From a bacterium (lineage in GTDB: Bacteria; Spirochaetota; JAHITG01), in NCBI GenBank assembly GCA_028711675.1, contig JAQTRT010000003.1, positions 1 through 35,416 on the forward strand: a DNA stretch of 35,416 nt, in the 5' to 3' direction. The position numbers were made by a program, and so were the translations under genes. Of this stretch, positions 24,807 through 32,503 are shown piece after piece. The notes beneath the pieces are model-generated. The model worked only from the letters and a program-made list of their open reading frames with translations. It did no database searches and had not been told where the DNA came from. Every line of letters begins with the position of its first letter. The first letter of the stretch is position 1.

Positions 24807-26573
24807 ATGAATAATAATCTAAAAACCATATTTATCGTCCCATCCCTTCTTTTATTCCTCGTTTCAGCCCAGGCAGCCACGGAGTATTCGCCAAGGAAAC
24901 TGGCTGTTGGCAATATTTCGGATGATATCTATGACACATATGACTTTATCACAACCAGACCTGATCTGTTGACCCGCGTGGATAAAGGCGAGATACTGGT
25001 CTATCCCGATGAACTGGTTAAAGATATCTCCAGCCTGGTCAATATGCTCAATGACAATCCGGAAAGAAATTTTAACAACCGGCTGGGATTCGTTTATAAC
25101 ATGAGAGCCGTGGCTTTCGGCCTTCATCTTAAGAATGAATATTCCAGGCTCTTTTCCTCCAGCCCTTATCATGATTCCTCTCTTTCCTATTCCGACATCG
25201 ACCTGGACGGTATCACGGCAGAGGCCAACGAAGCCATGAGTACCATGAACCACAGCGGTTCCAATTACACAGGGGTCGAGAATCTCGATTATGGCATAAG
25301 CTTTGCCCTGCCTCTCAACAACATGTATCTCGGTGTCTCGTATCAAAAAATCGGGGATGACACAGTCAGCCTGTCCAGCGAAAATTATGAAAGATACCAT
25401 AATAATTACGGGTCCAGCATCATCAGTTCCAAGACCAATTATTCCATCAATAACCAGAGCAAGGACAGTCTCTCCCAGGATATTTTCATACTTAATTTCG
25501 GGATAAACAAGACACCTGTCTCATCCGGCAGCAACATCATTTCCCCGAAAGAGCCTTTCTTCCTGCTCCAGACCAAGTTCATCATCCAGTCGGAAAGACT
25601 GGTCCAGAAGAACAAAAAAAGGACTGTTTATGACCAGGATCCCGGGATACAGATCTCCTCTACAAAAATGAACAAAACAATTCAGGAGGACAGCGGCAGT
25701 AAACCTTACATGGAATGGGACAAGACCACTGAACAATATATTCTTCAGACCGAGCCGCGTTTCACATTCAAGGCCAATCCTGATCTTAAATATAATATCC
25801 AGGCCAAGTTCGGAATCGGATTCTCCGGCTCCTATACCAACCAGGAAAAGACCATTGACTCGGATGTGGAATACGCCACAGACCCTCTGGCCAAATTCCA
25901 GGATACCCGATCCTCGTATGACGAACGGATCAGCACCTATAAAGGCGACGTGAGCTACCTCATGTACGGCCTGAGGATCGAACAGGTCTTTAAACCGAAA
26001 TATTTCATCGTAGGCATTGCCCTGGACGCCACCATTGAACATAATACTCTGAGCCAGTCCGGCCGCCAAACGCATGTTAAAAAAGTAAAGTATGAGACCT
26101 CCACCAATTATACGTGCCAGAGCCCGGCCTTTTCCGGGATCCCGGAACAGTATATTCTGACCCAGTATCCTGATACCAAAGTATCTGTGGAGACAAAAGA
26201 GATCACAGCCACCATATCCATGCCCGCTGGTTTCGAATTCGACGTGCTCAGCTGGCTGAAGATGCGGATAGGTTATACGTTCACCCTGACAAGCAGCGCC
26301 GTCAGGACCACTACGATCACAACGAACGGCGGCCAGACCACGACCACCACGTCCTTTGAGGACCCGTCCACCCCCACCCAAATCACATACAGCGGCACAG
26401 GTTATTCGGAGACCACGGATGTCGATTATTCCACTTCCTACGCCTATACCAGCATACTCTCTTCCGGATTCGAGATCATCCTTTCCCCAAAAACAGTGAT
26501 GAACCTTTCCGGCCAGTATAATATCACAGGCCAGAACGGTATTTTCCTCGCTGAAACAAAGTTTAAATTTTAA
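24807..26573 (+). CDS. Exported, probably beta-barrel protein of unknown family
   Basis: The 588-residue protein has a clear signal peptide (MNNNLKTIFIVPSLLLFLVSAQA). The mature part is rich in Ser/Thr/Tyr, contains many amphipathic strand candidates ('NRLGFVYNMRAVAFGLHLKNEYS', 'LDYGISFALPLNNMYLGVSYQKI', 'KYNIQAKFGIGFSGSY', 'WLKMRIGYTFTLTSSAV') and ends with KFKF, so an outer-membrane barrel of perhaps 14-18 strands is likely. A Thr-rich stretch (RTTTITTNGGQTTTTTSF) near residues 500-520 would be an extracellular loop. I do not recognise a family. It is the first of three cotranscribed genes (12-nt gap to the next). A 519-aa antisense ORF over this region is a shadow. Confidence 0.72.
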   Translation: MNNNLKTIFIVPSLLLFLVSAQAATEYSPRKLAVGNISDDIYDTYDFITTRPDLLTRVDKGEILVYPDELVKDISSLVNMLNDNPERNFNNRLGFVYNMRAVAFGLHLKNEYSRLFSSSPYHDSSLSYSDIDLDGITAEANEAMSTMNHSGSNYTGVENLDYGISFALPLNNMYLGVSYQKIGDDTVSLSSENYERYHNNYGSSIISSKTNYSINNQSKDSLSQDIFILNFGINKTPVSSGSNIISPKEPFFLLQTKFIIQSERLVQKNKKRTVYDQDPGIQISSTKMNKTIQEDSGSKPYMEWDKTTEQYILQTEPRFTFKANPDLKYNIQAKFGIGFSGSYTNQEKTIDSDVEYATDPLAKFQDTRSSYDERISTYKGDVSYLMYGLRIEQVFKPKYFIVGIALDATIEHNTLSQSGRQTHVKKVKYETSTNYTCQSPAFSGIPEQYILTQYPDTKVSVETKEITATISMPAGFEFDVLSWLKMRIGYTFTLTSSAVRTTTITTNGGQTTTTTSFEDPSTPTQITYSGTGYSETTDVDYSTSYAYTSILSSGFEIILSPKTVMNLSGQYNITGQNGIFLAETKFKF

Positions 26574-26585
26574 AGAGGTTGACCC

Positions 26586-27308
26586 ATGTATAAAAAAACA
26601 GTATATGCTCTTTTTATCTCTTTTATGATCATGTACGGATGTTCCACGGAAATCACGGAAGATTCCATCCTGCCTGTGGCGCCCTCCAAATCCAATTATT
26701 CCACTGACACCAATGCCCCTGCTAACCCGTACATCATCCCCGAGTTCTGCGGCACGTACGCTAGCCTGAAATCCACCATCAGCTGGGTAAATGATGATAC
26801 GGCTCTGTCGTTCGATGTTTACCGGAACAACGTGAAGATCGCGTCCATCAATAAAAAGACCACACCTCCTGAGAAGATTTGCATTATACCTCCCTTTACT
26901 TTTATATACTGTTATTTTTACGAAGATACTGCGCCGGCTGACGGGACTTACAACTATAGCGTGAAAGCCATCGGTACAAGCGGCAAGACCAACGCGAACA
27001 CATCCCTTATCCCCATTGCCTGTTCCAACCATAGCGTGAAAGGGAATCTGGCCGGGACATATTATACGACAGGTTACCACTGCCAGAAGATCTATATCGG
27101 GAACGCCTCTCTTATCGCCACCAATCTCTTAGGTACGGACAAGGTTGCATACACACGCACGGACGCGAACGGGAATTTCTCAATAACCAGCCTGCCTGAA
27201 GGGCACTATACGCTCTATTTTTCGCACCCCGCTTATCCCCAGAAGATTGTAAATAATATACTCATTACGAACAATATAACCACGTCCACCAGCATTATAT
27301 ACCCCTGA
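26586..27308 (+). CDS. Lipoprotein with C-terminal carboxypeptidase-regulatory-like domain
   Basis: The 240-residue product has a lipoprotein signal (MYKKTVYALFISFMIMYGC). The central region ('LKSTISWVNDDTALSFDVYRNNVKIASI' ... 'GTYNYSVKAIGTSGK') looks like a fibronectin type III-type fold. The end ('VKGNLAGTYY' ... 'YTRTDANGNFSITSLPEGHYTLYFSHPAYPQKIV') is the recognisable transthyretin-like 'T+tdanG.f.i..lp.G.Y.l..s..gy' unit. Five cysteines besides the lipidated one could form disulphides. AGAGG precedes the ATG. It sits between a barrel gene and a TPR gene, with a 4-nt gap downstream, so it is likely part of one surface complex. Confidence 0.74.
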   Translation: MYKKTVYALFISFMIMYGCSTEITEDSILPVAPSKSNYSTDTNAPANPYIIPEFCGTYASLKSTISWVNDDTALSFDVYRNNVKIASINKKTTPPEKICIIPPFTFIYCYFYEDTAPADGTYNYSVKAIGTSGKTNANTSLIPIACSNHSVKGNLAGTYYTTGYHCQKIYIGNASLIATNLLGTDKVAYTRTDANGNFSITSLPEGHYTLYFSHPAYPQKIVNNILITNNITTSTSIIYP

Positions 27309-27312
27309 TATC

Positions 27313-28221
27313 ATGAACAGAAAAAGAATATATTACATCCTGATCTTTCTATCTGTTTTTCTTCTTTTCTTCAACGGATGGGTGGAAGACAAAGTCTTTG
27401 AACTGGAACTGAAGCCCAGGCTGAACAAGCCGTTTCTCCCTGTGGACGAAAATTATGGTATGCTCCAGGCCCGGTACAGCGAACTCCTCCTGGAAAAAGG
27501 CAGGTTCGATGCTCTCCTGGAAGGGACCCTCGCTCTCTCCAACCTTTACCTGAACAAGGAAGCCTGCAGCCAGTATACTAATGCGTATTCCTCCTACTCC
27601 CGGAAGCTCACGGACATGAAAAGCGGTCTTGAACCCTTCAGGAACGCCAATGAAGCAGCATATCAGGAAGTACAGGTCCTCCTGGGTGACGCTAAAGCCT
27701 CCATGGAAAAAGGGACCGATCTGTTCAGCGCATTCCAGAGCATCGAAGGGAAGAAACACCTTTATGCCGAATGGGCGTCTACCACGGAATCGCATGTCCA
27801 GGCCCTGACAGAGGAACTTTCTTTAAAAAATGAAGAGGTCCGGGTCCGGATGAAGCCTAAAAGTTTCTCAGCTCTGACCGCATTATTATCTAAAGTAAAA
27901 GGAACCGGGAATAAACCTGTCACGCCCCTGAGCATAAAACCCGAAGAGATCATCGAAGCCATGAACGTCCAAGAAAGGCCCCAGAACAGAAAGGAATCCA
28001 TGAACCTGTATACGGAAGGGACAAAACTGATGGAAGCCGGGGCTGTGGACGAGGCCATGAAAAAATTCAAGCAATCTGTTGAACTGGACAAGAACAATTA
28101 CAAGGCCATGCAGTCCATCGCCGAGGTATATATCGTGAACAAAGAGTTCAACAGCGCCATCAGGATCATCAATACAGCCATCGATGTCTATAAGAAAAAC
28201 AATAATCTCCAGGCCCGGTAA
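27313..28221 (+). CDS. Membrane-anchored protein with C-terminal TPRs
   Basis: The 302-residue protein has an N-terminal hydrophobic anchor or uncleaved signal (about residues 7-24, 'YYILIFLSVFLLFFNGW'). A helical, coiled-coil-like middle follows, and two TPR units lie at about 230-297 ('LYTEGTKLMEAGAVDEAMKKFKQSVELDKNNYKAMQSIAEVYIVNKEFNSAIRIINTAIDVYKK'). The middle has no recognised family. It starts 4 nt after the lipoprotein stop, so it is translationally linked. Its likely role is as a scaffold for the barrel and lipoprotein encoded before it (inference). Confidence 0.7.
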   Translation: MNRKRIYYILIFLSVFLLFFNGWVEDKVFELELKPRLNKPFLPVDENYGMLQARYSELLLEKGRFDALLEGTLALSNLYLNKEACSQYTNAYSSYSRKLTDMKSGLEPFRNANEAAYQEVQVLLGDAKASMEKGTDLFSAFQSIEGKKHLYAEWASTTESHVQALTEELSLKNEEVRVRMKPKSFSALTALLSKVKGTGNKPVTPLSIKPEEIIEAMNVQERPQNRKESMNLYTEGTKLMEAGAVDEAMKKFKQSVELDKNNYKAMQSIAEVYIVNKEFNSAIRIINTAIDVYKKNNNLQAR

Positions 28222-28243
28222 AAGACAATCCCCAAAAAAAATC

Positions 28244-28271
28244 TTGACTAATTAATTAAAGGATATATAAT
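28244..28271 (+). promoter_or_regulatory. Promoter of rpmB
   Basis: TTGACT (28244-28249), 16-nt spacer, perfect TATAAT (28266-28271), 38 nt upstream of the rpmB ATG. Confidence 0.8.
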
Positions 28272-28309
28272 TACATATTTAATTCCGACGGAGAAAAGAG
28301 GACAAGATC

Positions 28310-28498
28310 ATGGCGAAATGTGCGATTTGCGGAAAAAAACCGGTGTACGGCAATAATGTGAGCCACTCCAACCTGAAGACAAGAAGGGTCTGGCAGCCTA
28401 ATACACATAAGATGCGGATCATCATCGATGGTAAGCCGGCCCGGGTGAATGTCTGTGCTCAGTGCATCAAGTCCGGTAAAGTACAAAAAGCTATTTAG
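28310..28498 (+). CDS. rpmB: 50S ribosomal protein L28
   Basis: The 62-residue protein reads MAKCAICGKKPVYGNNVSHSNLKTRRVWQPNTHK, an unmistakable L28 ('C..cGk.p..Gn.vSHs...tkR.w.pNlq'). It keeps the two Cys pairs (CAIC and CAQC) of zinc-binding L28 forms. An AGAGG Shine-Dalgarno and its own strong promoter precede it; no rpmG or other ribosomal gene is adjacent. The last 8 nt overlap the 3' end of the convergent MCE gene. Confidence 0.97.
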   Translation: MAKCAICGKKPVYGNNVSHSNLKTRRVWQPNTHKMRIIIDGKPARVNVCAQCIKSGKVQKAI

Positions 28499-29423
28499 AT
28501 AAGATCAGATTGGGGTGTTCCGCGATCTTCTCGGAAAAATCTTCCCACTCCTTCATCGTTTTCTCGATCTTCCGGTAATATTCCTCACTAAAAATAAGCT
28601 TGCCTGTTATGTTTTTCTCTCCGGTAATGGATTCAGTCTCATATTTCAGGTTCTGGCTGATCAGGATCACGTTCTCCAGGGATAAGTTCAGGCTGCTGAG
28701 GTCCTTATCAAGTTCCTTGAGGCCGAGAAACAGTTCATTCATATCGTTCTTATCAATAGAACGGATGTTAACCTTTAACCGGTCGATAAATCCTTTAAAA
28801 TCCTTTACCCTGGCCAGCGCCACTTCTGTGTTCTCTTTAAAAGACGTGATGTCTCCCATAGTACCGGGTCTTTTATCGCGGATGGTATCCAGATAATGCC
28901 TTAAACCCTGGTTGATATTGTTCATCAGCTCCTGAAAAGCGGGTATCTTGACGTCCTTGGCATAGATGGTCTTCTGGGTCAGTTTAGCCAGACTGATCTG
29001 GAATATCTCCAGACTTAAAGCATCATTCCCCATCAGGCTCGTGCCGGAAGCGATAAAACCGCCGGAATTCTCGTTCTGGTCCAGTTCAACGAACTTTTCC
29101 CCCATCATGCCCACGGTAAAGATACTGATGTCCGCTCTTTCCCTTACCTTGAAATCCTCCATAATGTTCAGGAGGACCATGATCTTATTCCCTGACCGGT
29201 ATATCTTTTTCACATACCCGATCCTCACTCCGCCGATGAACTTCACATCCGCCCCTTTTTTTAAATCAGCCACAAAATTGAACTGGACAGGTATCGGATA
29301 ATACTTGACCAGAACGAATTCCCGGATGATAAAGACCGTGGAAAGAGTCAGGAGCAGGATCAGAGTGAAAAAAATGATCCCGATCTTGTGCAATGTTTCC
29401 CTGCTGATCTCTTTTTCCTGCAT
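28491..29423 (-). CDS. MCE/MlaD-family lipid-transport protein
   Basis: The 310-residue protein has one N-terminal membrane anchor (about 13-34, 'IGIIFFTLILLLTLSTVFII'), then an MCE domain (about 40-120): 'VQFNFVADLKKGADVKFIGGVRIGYVKKI' and 'ADISIFTVGMMGEKFVELD', the usual 'v.f....gl..Ga.V...Gv.vG.V..i' pattern. The C-terminal half is helical, as in needle- or ring-forming MCE proteins that carry phospholipids between inner and outer membranes. The expected MlaE permease and MlaF ATPase are not adjacent. There is no Shine-Dalgarno; a promoter lies directly before the ATG. It is convergent with rpmB, with an 8-nt overlap. Confidence 0.88.
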   Translation of the reverse strand: MQEKEISRETLHKIGIIFFTLILLLTLSTVFIIREFVLVKYYPIPVQFNFVADLKKGADVKFIGGVRIGYVKKIYRSGNKIMVLLNIMEDFKVRERADISIFTVGMMGEKFVELDQNENSGGFIASGTSLMGNDALSLEIFQISLAKLTQKTIYAKDVKIPAFQELMNNINQGLRHYLDTIRDKRPGTMGDITSFKENTEVALARVKDFKGFIDRLKVNIRSIDKNDMNELFLGLKELDKDLSSLNLSLENVILISQNLKYETESITGEKNITGKLIFSEEYYRKIEKTMKEWEDFSEKIAEHPNLILSK

Positions 29424-29429
29424 AAATGT

Positions 29430-29457
29430 AAAATATACTAATTATCTTCTTTGTCAA
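29430..29457 (-). promoter_or_regulatory. Promoter of the MCE gene
   Basis: TTGACA (29452-29457) with TATTTT at 16 nt (29430-29435), or TATATT at 14 nt (29432-29437), on the minus strand. The ATG lies 6-8 nt after the -10 box, so the transcript would be leaderless. Confidence 0.6.
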
Positions 29458-29485
29458 ATTAATATTACCCCGGGAAAGGCCTAAA

Positions 29486-29520
29486 AATAAAAAGCCGCTG
29501 TAGGGGAATACAGCGGCTTT
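29486..29520 (-). terminator. Intrinsic terminator of the RsbW-STAS-MshEN operon
   Basis: A perfect 12-bp stem (AAAGCCGCTGTA / TACAGCGGCTTT) with loop GGGGAA on the plus strand; on the minus strand the stem is followed by TTTTTATTTTT. It lies about 95 nt after the MshEN gene stop. Confidence 0.88.
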
Positions 29521-29614
29521 AAGAAGTAATCAATCATTGTAAGGAGGAGTCTTTACTTTGTTCTCTCCCTTATCATATTTATCGTCACTAATTTAAAATT
29601 TCTTTAACTCTTTT

Positions 29615-30430
29615 TTAAGGAAATTTCAACAGGATATTCTCCCCGGCCTGTGTGGGGAAAACAAGGACCCGGATCATGAATTCCCTGTTGCTGATATTTT
29701 TTCTGAAAATCCCCTCGGAAAATTCCTTGGAATGCAGGGGAAGCTTGGCCAGGCTCTTGATATTGGCGGCAATATGCTTATAGTACTGGTCCTGGACCGG
29801 CCTGCTCTTGATGACGGAACTAGTCGTAAGAAAAAGGATGGTGAACCGGTTCTCGAAATATTCCAGGTGTATCTCGCGGGCAGACATATTATACGCCTGA
29901 TTAAAGAGCATATCCAGCATCTTGGCCGCGGATATCTTATAATTATGGTATTCTTCTTCCTTATCCTGATTATCCTCCCAGTCATATTCCCGTTTACCGA
30001 AGCAGACATGGATCGCGTCCAGAATGGACTTTTCCGGGCTAAGAACGACCTCGATGCTGTAATCCGTTGTGAACTTGATCTGGTCCACAAAAGAAAGATC
30101 ATACGGATTGGTAGCCGCAACGGTCAGGCGGTTCTCGTTCAGGAGAATGGGGATGAGCCTGTACTTTCTGCAGATGGTTTCCGGGATAAGCTTGACGATA
30201 AGGGGATTTAACATCTGGATGTTCACTTTAACAGCGGGGATACCGAACTGCCTTTCCAGGATCCTGATCAGATCATCTTCAGTGATATATCCCAGGTTAA
30301 TGAGGGTATGCCCCAGCCGGTCCCCGGTCTTTCTCTGTTCCTCAAGGGCATTGAGGAGCTGTTCATTGCTTATTTTCTTTTCATTGATTAACAGTTGACC
30401 CAGCGGAATCTCTACTTTCTTTGGTTCCAT
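29615..30430 (-). CDS. Stand-alone PilB/GspE N-terminal (MshEN) protein without ATPase domain
   Basis: The 271-residue protein begins with two MshEN-type motifs, 'PLGQLLINEKKISNEQLLNALEEQ' (residues about 9-32) and 'RLGHTLINLGYITEDDLIRILERQFGIP' (38-65). It continues as in PilB ('LIPETICRKYRLIPILLNENRLTVAATNPYD'). The last 90 residues match the N2 part of type II secretion ATPases ('SAREIHLEYFENRFTILFLTTSSVI', compare ASDIHiEp.e...rvRfRidG.l), but end at 'TQAGENILLKFP', exactly where the Walker A domain would begin. MshEN motifs bind c-di-GMP in some ATPases; the first motif here lacks its Gly. It is the last gene of the partner-switch operon. Regulatory rather than motor function is inferred. 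Confidence 0.82.
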   Translation of the reverse strand: MEPKKVEIPLGQLLINEKKISNEQLLNALEEQRKTGDRLGHTLINLGYITEDDLIRILERQFGIPAVKVNIQMLNPLIVKLIPETICRKYRLIPILLNENRLTVAATNPYDLSFVDQIKFTTDYSIEVVLSPEKSILDAIHVCFGKREYDWEDNQDKEEEYHNYKISAAKMLDMLFNQAYNMSAREIHLEYFENRFTILFLTTSSVIKSRPVQDQYYKHIAANIKSLAKLPLHSKEFSEGIFRKNISNREFMIRVLVFPTQAGENILLKFP

Positions 30431-30494
30431 AGTTATTTAACCGCGTTTGTTCAGAATAGCGCTTAAGGGAAACCGATCAGCTGTCTTGGGATTT

Positions 30495-30815
30495 TTAAGA
30501 TAAATCCTTATAAAATCTGAAGTATTGCCCTATCTTGGTAGCGGTAAAAACATCCAGCACGTCCTTGGATATGGAAAGGATACCCATTTCACCGCTGGCT
30601 TTATTGAGACGCTTGACCGCATCGATGAGAACCCCCAGGCCGGAACTGTCAATATAGACCACGTTCTTAAAATCGATCAGTATCTTCTTTTCGTTCTTGC
30701 CGATCAGGTCGTTAAGCACTGTCTTCAAGTCACCCACGTTATTGAACTCTATCTCGGAATTGGGCTCCGTGAAGCGGACGATGGAATAATCTTTTAATTT
30801 TTCAACTACAATCAT
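30495..30815 (-). CDS. STAS-domain anti-sigma-factor antagonist
   Basis: At 106 residues this is a single STAS domain: 'YSIVRFTEPNSEIEFNNVGDLKTVLNDLIGKNEKKILIDFKNVVYIDSSGLGVLIDAVKRL' includes the DSSGLG motif whose first Ser is the usual phosphorylation site in SpoIIAA/RsbV proteins. In partner switching the unphosphorylated form binds and sequesters an RsbW-type kinase. The cognate ATPase is probably the upstream gene, 12 nt away. No sigma factor or PP2C phosphatase gene is in the window, so the output is unknown. Confidence 0.92.
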   Translation of the reverse strand: MIVVEKLKDYSIVRFTEPNSEIEFNNVGDLKTVLNDLIGKNEKKILIDFKNVVYIDSSGLGVLIDAVKRLNKASGEMGILSISKDVLDVFTATKIGQYFRFYKDLS

Positions 30816-30827
30816 GGTCTTGGTCTT

Positions 30828-31370
30828 TTATTTATCGTTTAATTCATTGGCGGAATAAAATTTCATACAAGCCACCTTGTTCTTCTTCTCATTATAATAC
30901 ATGCCGCCGTTCCAGAACTCAACGGCCGCGAAGAGGGAATTCCCGCCGTCCATATCAGAACTGTCCTCTGTCCGGTACGATATATAATTAAGCATTTCCT
31001 CGAAATTATTGCACATGAAGCATTCGGTGCGTTTAGCGTTGAACTCGTTCCAGTGGTCCAGGTTTTTGAATCCCTCTCCCTCGTCCTCCACGATGATACG
31101 GGCGAATTTTTTTTCGCTATTGAATTCCCACCATACTTTTATCTTCTTTTCCGGATCCTTCCTGTTTCCGTGAACAATGGCATTTTTTATGATCTCGCTG
31201 ATCTGCTGTTCCAATAAATTCCTCATTTTTAAATTATCCGGCGCTTCGAACACGATGATGGTGGCAAAGTTTCTAATCTGATTGAATTTACTGGGAAAAA
31301 CGCGGGATTTGGTATTGGCCGTATTGAAATACGGGCTATTCTCATCAACGATTAGCTTTTTTGCCGGCAT
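30828..31370 (-). CDS. RsbW-like histidine-kinase-type ATPase (anti-sigma/serine kinase family)
   Basis: The 180-residue protein has a GHKL ATP-binding domain: N box 'EQQISEIIKNAIVHGNRKDPEKKIKV' (residues about 54-79) and G1 box 'IIVEDEGEGF' (about 92-101). The usual G2 box is replaced by an insert and 'DMDGGNSLFAAVEFWNGGMYYN', a variant I associate with spirochaete proteins. Two Cys (CFMC) lie in the insert. It would phosphorylate the STAS protein encoded next. GGAAGG and a strong promoter precede the start. It is divergent from the molybdenum hydroxylase operon, with -35 boxes only 28 nt apart. Confidence 0.82.
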   Translation of the reverse strand: MPAKKLIVDENSPYFNTANTKSRVFPSKFNQIRNFATIIVFEAPDNLKMRNLLEQQISEIIKNAIVHGNRKDPEKKIKVWWEFNSEKKFARIIVEDEGEGFKNLDHWNEFNAKRTECFMCNNFEEMLNYISYRTEDSSDMDGGNSLFAAVEFWNGGMYYNEKKNKVACMKFYSANELNDK

Positions 31371-31396
31371 AATCCTTCCTTTTATGAACCGCTTAT

Positions 31397-31424
31397 ATAA
31401 TAAATTAATTTAATAAAATGTCAA
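31397..31424 (-). promoter_or_regulatory. Promoter of the RsbW-STAS-MshEN operon
   Basis: TTGACA (31419-31424), 16-nt spacer, TATTAT (31397-31402) on the minus strand, 26 nt upstream of the ATPase start. Confidence 0.75.
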
Positions 31425-31452
31425 CAAGTTTTTATAAAACTTTAAAAAAAAT

Positions 31453-31480
31453 TTGACCCGTTAATAATATTTAATATACT
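31453..31480 (+). promoter_or_regulatory. Promoter of the molybdenum hydroxylase operon
   Basis: TTGACC (31453-31458), 16-nt spacer, TATACT (31475-31480), 37 nt upstream of the FAD-subunit ATG, with AAGGAG as Shine-Dalgarno. Confidence 0.7.
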
Positions 31481-31517
31481 TTACTCAAATCCGGTCCGCC
31501 TTATAAGGAGTATACCT

Positions 31518-32369
31518 ATGCTCACTAACATTAAGTACTACTCATGCCCTCAGAGCATAAATGAAGCGGTCAGGGAACTGACCAAAGGCAGGGGCCGGTA
31601 CTCCATCCTGGCCGGCGGCACGTCATCCCTGATCCATACCCATCCCCGCTGCCTTGGTTTTGTGAGCTTAAAGGACCTCGGCCTGGGATACATACGGCAA
31701 GCAAAGGGAATGCTCCGGATCGGGGCTATGACGCGGATCCAGGAGATCCTTGAGGATAAAAGGGCAGGAAGATTGGCCGGCGGTTTGTTATACAAAGCTT
31801 GTTCCTGCCTGGGATCGACATTGAACCGGAGCCTCATCACAGCAGGAGGGAACATGACCCAGATCTTCCGCTGGAGCGATTTTCCAGTGGCTCTCCTTGT
31901 TCTGGACACGAAAATAACGGTTGCCGGGCCGTCACGGATGACGGTTCCGCTCATTGACCTCCTCAAGAAACATCCTAAAACAAAATTAAAATACAATCAG
32001 ATCATAACAGAGATCGGGATCCGAGATCCCGGGAAAGGATACAGGAGCGAATTCATAAAATTCTCCAGGACCAATTTTGACCTGGCTATCCTCAGTATAG
32101 CTGTCCTGGCCTGTGTGAACCAGGGCCGATGCACAGATATCCGTATCGCATACGGCGCTGTCCAGCCCCTCTGTTTCAGAGCTTATGGACTGGAAGAACT
32201 GATCAAAGGCCAAAGGATCAGCGAAGAATTAATCCAAAAAGCCGGTGAGGAAAGCACCCGGCTTATATCCTGCTCCAGAGACCTGCGGGTCAGCCCCGAA
32301 TACCAGAGGTCCCTGCTGAAAACATTGACCTTACGGGCTTTAAAAAAGGTCCTGCTGAACCCTAAATGA
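31518..32369 (+). CDS. Molybdenum hydroxylase FAD-binding (medium) subunit
   Basis: The 283-residue protein belongs to the CoxM/XdhB FAD-binding family. It has 'YSILAGGTSSLIH' (residues about 29-41; usual form lAGGTdLl), 'LRIGAMTRIQEI', and 'LITAGGNMTQIFRWSDFPVALLVLDTKI' (usual TiGGNl......sD.pp.LlaLdA), followed by the CO-dehydrogenase flavoprotein C-terminal region ('FIKFSRTNFDLAILSIAV', 'DIRIAYGAVQPLCFRA'). It passes electrons from the 2Fe-2S subunit to NAD or another acceptor. It is the first of three subunit genes in M-S-L order. AAGGAG precedes the ATG. Confidence 0.9.
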   Translation: MLTNIKYYSCPQSINEAVRELTKGRGRYSILAGGTSSLIHTHPRCLGFVSLKDLGLGYIRQAKGMLRIGAMTRIQEILEDKRAGRLAGGLLYKACSCLGSTLNRSLITAGGNMTQIFRWSDFPVALLVLDTKITVAGPSRMTVPLIDLLKKHPKTKLKYNQIITEIGIRDPGKGYRSEFIKFSRTNFDLAILSIAVLACVNQGRCTDIRIAYGAVQPLCFRAYGLEELIKGQRISEELIQKAGEESTRLISCSRDLRVSPEYQRSLLKTLTLRALKKVLLNPK

Positions 32370-32503
32370 ATTTTTATGAAATATTCCTGGTATCCATGGG
32401 TTCCCGCTGATTCCAACAGGATTTCCGATCATGTCTGTACTGTTGAATACGGCAGATACCGGCAAAGGCCGATGCCCGACTCGGGCCATAAGGAGGCTTT
32501 TTC

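Noticed and set aside
25521-27080. 519-aa ORF on the minus strand
   Set aside because: It lies antisense across two well-supported plus-strand genes (signal peptide plus barrel, lipoprotein plus regulatory-like domain), has no Shine-Dalgarno or recognisable domain, and its Gly/Arg/Val-rich composition is typical of a reverse-strand shadow.
29530-29614. Strong AAGGAGGAG at about 29540 on the plus strand as the start of a small gene
   Set aside because: No ATG or GTG at suitable distance opens a reading frame of meaningful length before the next stops.
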